A stretch of DNA of 64,000 bases. Origin: Reutealis trisperma (lineage: Eukaryota; Streptophyta; Magnoliopsida; Malpighiales; Euphorbiaceae). Where the stretch lies: contig CANTUT010001163.1 in NCBI GenBank assembly GCA_947687605.1, positions 142,001 through 206,000 of the forward strand, given 5' to 3'. The position numbers and the translations under genes were made by a program. This document shows positions 61,761 to 64,000 of the stretch, one piece after another. Under the pieces are notes generated by a model. That model was not told where the DNA came from, made no database searches, and worked only from the letters and a program-made list of their open reading frames with translations. Each line of letters starts with the position of its first letter. The stretch's first letter is position 1.

Positions 61761-62711
61761 AAATTCAAATAAATAATCAAATTATAGTTAAAACATTTAA
61801 TGTTTATATTAATTACCTTAAATTCTTCCCAATAATAATCCTCAACTTCCTTTGGCACTTCTTTCCAAGAAAAGCCTTTTGGATATATCTTTTCCTTGAA
61901 AATCTTAGTGATCATCTTTGCACATTCGCTAGATGGAAACAAGCTATAATACATAAATTATAAATAATTAATATATAATATTAGTCAAATATTAAATTTG
62001 TGAAATTGGTATTAAAAAAATTATAAACGAAATTATACTTAACCCATTTGAATTTAAAATAGTGACAATGATCTTTCCATCACGCCTCTCATAAGTTTCA
62101 ATAGGTGCAAAAGCAAAAGCACCCTGAGAAGAGCTATGACCAGTCTCAGAAGTTGATGCTGATGTAGTATTGCTTCTTATAAGAGTGGGTGCTACCTCAC
62201 TAGGTGTGTCATCATGATTAGGAATAGACAATGATGATGATGAAGTGCCTGTTGCCGGATAACTTGGAGGAGCATCAGTATTAAGTGGTTAAGGAGGCCT
62301 AACAGAAGGAGGTGCTGTCGAACTAGAAGGAAGTGCCAATGAACTCAAAGGAGCATCAATAGGGGGAAGTACTGACGGAGTCGATGACTGAAGCTGAGGA
62401 CGCAATGGACTTGGATCTGTAGTACCTCCACGTCCCCTACTAGGTGCAGTACCTCTACCATACCCCTTAATAGGGAAATTACCTCTCCTACGACCTCTAT
62501 CCATACCTGAATCATATGAAATTAAATGATTAAAAAAAAGAATATTTTGCCTGTTATACATTTATATACTCACACACAAGCAAGATAATTATATACAAGT
62601 AAAATAAAATATTTTATATTATCACAATAATAAAGTTATTACAAAATATTTTATATTATTACAATAATAGAATTATAACATGTCTTTAGATAAACAAAAT
62701 ATTAAACGATC

Positions 62712-64000
62712 TTATGCATCTGAATCACTATCTTCAACATCATCCAACTCTTCATCAAATTTTGCTTCCCCTTCTGTTTCTGAATCTACTAGTGCTCCAT
62801 CTTCTGTTTCAACCTCTTCAGTGTCTAATATATTATAAGAACCAAGTGGATCATTAAGTGATTGATCCTCATCGATAGATGTAAGCGACACTTCCCTAGC
62901 ATCCACAACATCCTCCTGGAAAGGTGAAACACGTGATCAAAGGGTGTTCATTTGAGATTTAGCTATCTTGACAACTGGTCTAGCTTTAATCTTGCACACA
63001 GCCCATCAGTCTATATCGACACCTTTACAACTAGGATATGGGACATAATACACTTGAACTGCTTGCATTGCTAAGATAAATGGTTCATATTTATTAAATC
63101 TTCTTCTCATATTGATATCAACAAGATTATAATTTTGATATATTTTCATCCCTACATTTGGCTTTGGATCAAACCAATCACATTGAAATAGTACAGTCCT
63201 CTTGATTGGTAGTGCCAAATACTTTAGTTGCAGTATCTCTATTAATCGACCATAATAATCACTTGATTGTCTTTTAATGCAGACTCCACTATTATTTGTG
63301 ACTCGTCTATCACTATGCACTTCAGTGTGAAATTTGTATCCATTGACAAAGTACACAGGATAACAAGTAACAGTCCATAAAGGACCTATTGCTAAAGACC
63401 GTATGAAAGGGTTCGAGATGGCATTTGTTGGATTGTTTGCCTGCCAAATAAAATATAAAATGTTATAATTAATAAGCCAATATTGTTGTATTAAGTATCA
63501 TTTATAACTATAAATGATTACTAAGAAGCACTCACATATAATTCAAACTTACTAGTAAATTCATGTTCTAATATGTCATCTATCTCCGTATCAGTGATTG
63601 TTGGCTGAGAGGTTCGGACTTCCTTAATGTAGACCCTTAGAAGAAAATAAAATCATTAAATGATGAATTATAATTTCATAATAAGGGATAAGAATGACAT
63701 TAAAGCAGCTCTATCTATTAACTTACTCGATAAATGGAGAAACATCTTCACAATTCAACAAAATGTATGTACGAGCTGCATTATACTCCTCTAATGTCAA
63801 ATGCCTTATTTTTGCTTTTCCATATGGACGACCTAGATGAGTAAAGATTGCAATGTTCCCTTCTATTTCTTCTCCTTCTACTTGTCCTCCATCATCATTA
63901 AGTGGCACTTTTCGATGCCTTGTGTACACCTCAGGTTCAAAATAAAAGGAGCAAAAGGATGAAGCTTCTTCCACTAAATATGCATTGCTTATAGAACCTT
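62712..64000 (-). pseudogene. CACTA TnpD-like gene, C-terminal part (DUF4218/DUF4216), partial
   Basis: Exons on minus: 64000-63727 (open at window edge), 63635-63536 and 63440-62712. The first contains 'NAYLVEEASSFCSFYF', the end of the DUF4218 region. The last contains 'VYFVNGYKFHT', 'NSGVCI', 'DYYGRLIEILQLKY' and 'VLFQCDWFDP', the DUF4216 signature. An acidic tail ends '...VEDSDSDA'. Stops at 63006-63008 (TGA where the family has Trp, after 'CKGVDID') and 62937-62939 (TGA) interrupt it. The catalytic Transposase_21 part would lie outside the window. Confidence 0.75.

Larger units (their letters stand above)
59229..62504 (-). pseudogene. CACTA TnpA-like gene (Plant transposase Ptta/En/Spm, Transposase_24)
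   Basis: Five exons on minus: 62504-62044, 61943-61817, 60339-60046, 59948-59844 and 59741-59229. The junctions keep frame and use GT-AG. Exon 1 is a Gly/Arg- and Pro/Ser-rich N-terminus ('MDRGRRRGNF'). Exons 2-3 hold 'IYPKGFSWKEVPKEVEDYYW', 'WKKKCALRYSDMV' and 'HTGGSISHEEHRRRL', the Transposase_24 pattern. Exon 5 encodes the coiled-coil-like C-terminus ('VIQQQLQRMVLERERELTER'). In-frame stops lie at 62289-62291, 60178-60180, 59514-59516 and 59499-59501. Each fits CAA or CAG (Gln) turned into TAA or TAG. In the family this protein binds the subterminal repeats. This copy is inactive as read. Confidence 0.75.
58563..64000 (-). mobile_element. CACTA (En/Spm-type) DNA transposon, 3' part, continues beyond window
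   Basis: The terminal inverted repeat begins CACTACTAGAAAATCG at 58563, preceded by TTA, a possible 3-bp target duplication. The next 450 bp are subterminal repeats of 'ccgtcgc', 'ccgttgc' and 'gcgacg' in both orientations. Two minus-strand genes follow: a TnpA/Transposase_24-like gene (59229-62504) and the end of a TnpD-like gene with DUF4218 and DUF4216 parts (62712-64000). The other terminus is outside the window. All in-frame stops look like C-to-T or G-to-A changes. Confidence 0.85.

Overview
The window is AT-rich nuclear DNA of a flowering plant, most likely a eudicot. The evidence is spliceosomal GT-AG introns, plant-type retrotransposons (Ty3/gypsy Tat type, Ty1/copia, L1-type LINE), a CACTA DNA transposon, and several endogenous pararetrovirus copies (Caulimoviridae, florendovirus-like layout). 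I saw no tRNA, rRNA, CRISPR array or bacterial operon. I could not name the species.

The only host gene I can support is one plus-strand gene whose coding exons run from 9870 to 46142 (about 36 kb). It has eleven exons that join in frame to 401 codons. The predicted protein is secreted and rich in N-glycosylation sites. From memory it resembles a plant family usually described as periplasmic-binding-protein-like (TroA-type fold). Three introns are greatly enlarged. Intron 3 (11.0 kb) holds two sense pararetrovirus copies. Intron 5 (8.2 kb) holds a LINE ORF1 remnant, a MITE and an internally inverted copia element. Intron 10 (12.1 kb) holds one antisense and one sense pararetrovirus copy arranged head to head. 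The splice sites and frame stay intact around all of this.

Layout. 1-2430: 3' part of a Tat-type gypsy element (tandem-repeat 3' UTR, polypurine tract, 3' LTR). 2431-9869: intergenic, with repeats, a hAT-like MITE, a gypsy-type gag remnant, and a TTCTTGA minisatellite ending at the start codon. 9870-46142: the host gene and its insertions. 46143-56370: a minus-strand Tat element (3' LTR, tandem repeats, integrase end, broken gag) with a solo LTR of the same family inserted into its gag in the opposite orientation, flanked by the 5-bp duplication ACAGT. 56371-58562: AT-rich, tandem repeats. 58563-64000: terminal part of a CACTA transposon with two decayed minus-strand transposase genes, running off the window.

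The most interesting features concern architecture. Inverted viral and copia repeats sit inside introns and would be transcribed as potential hairpins. Other points are the autointegration-like copia inversion, the 14-nt microexon, a microsatellite touching a splice donor, and the C-to-T pattern of stop codons in the CACTA genes. Every viral copy shows multiple stops, frameshifts or deletions.
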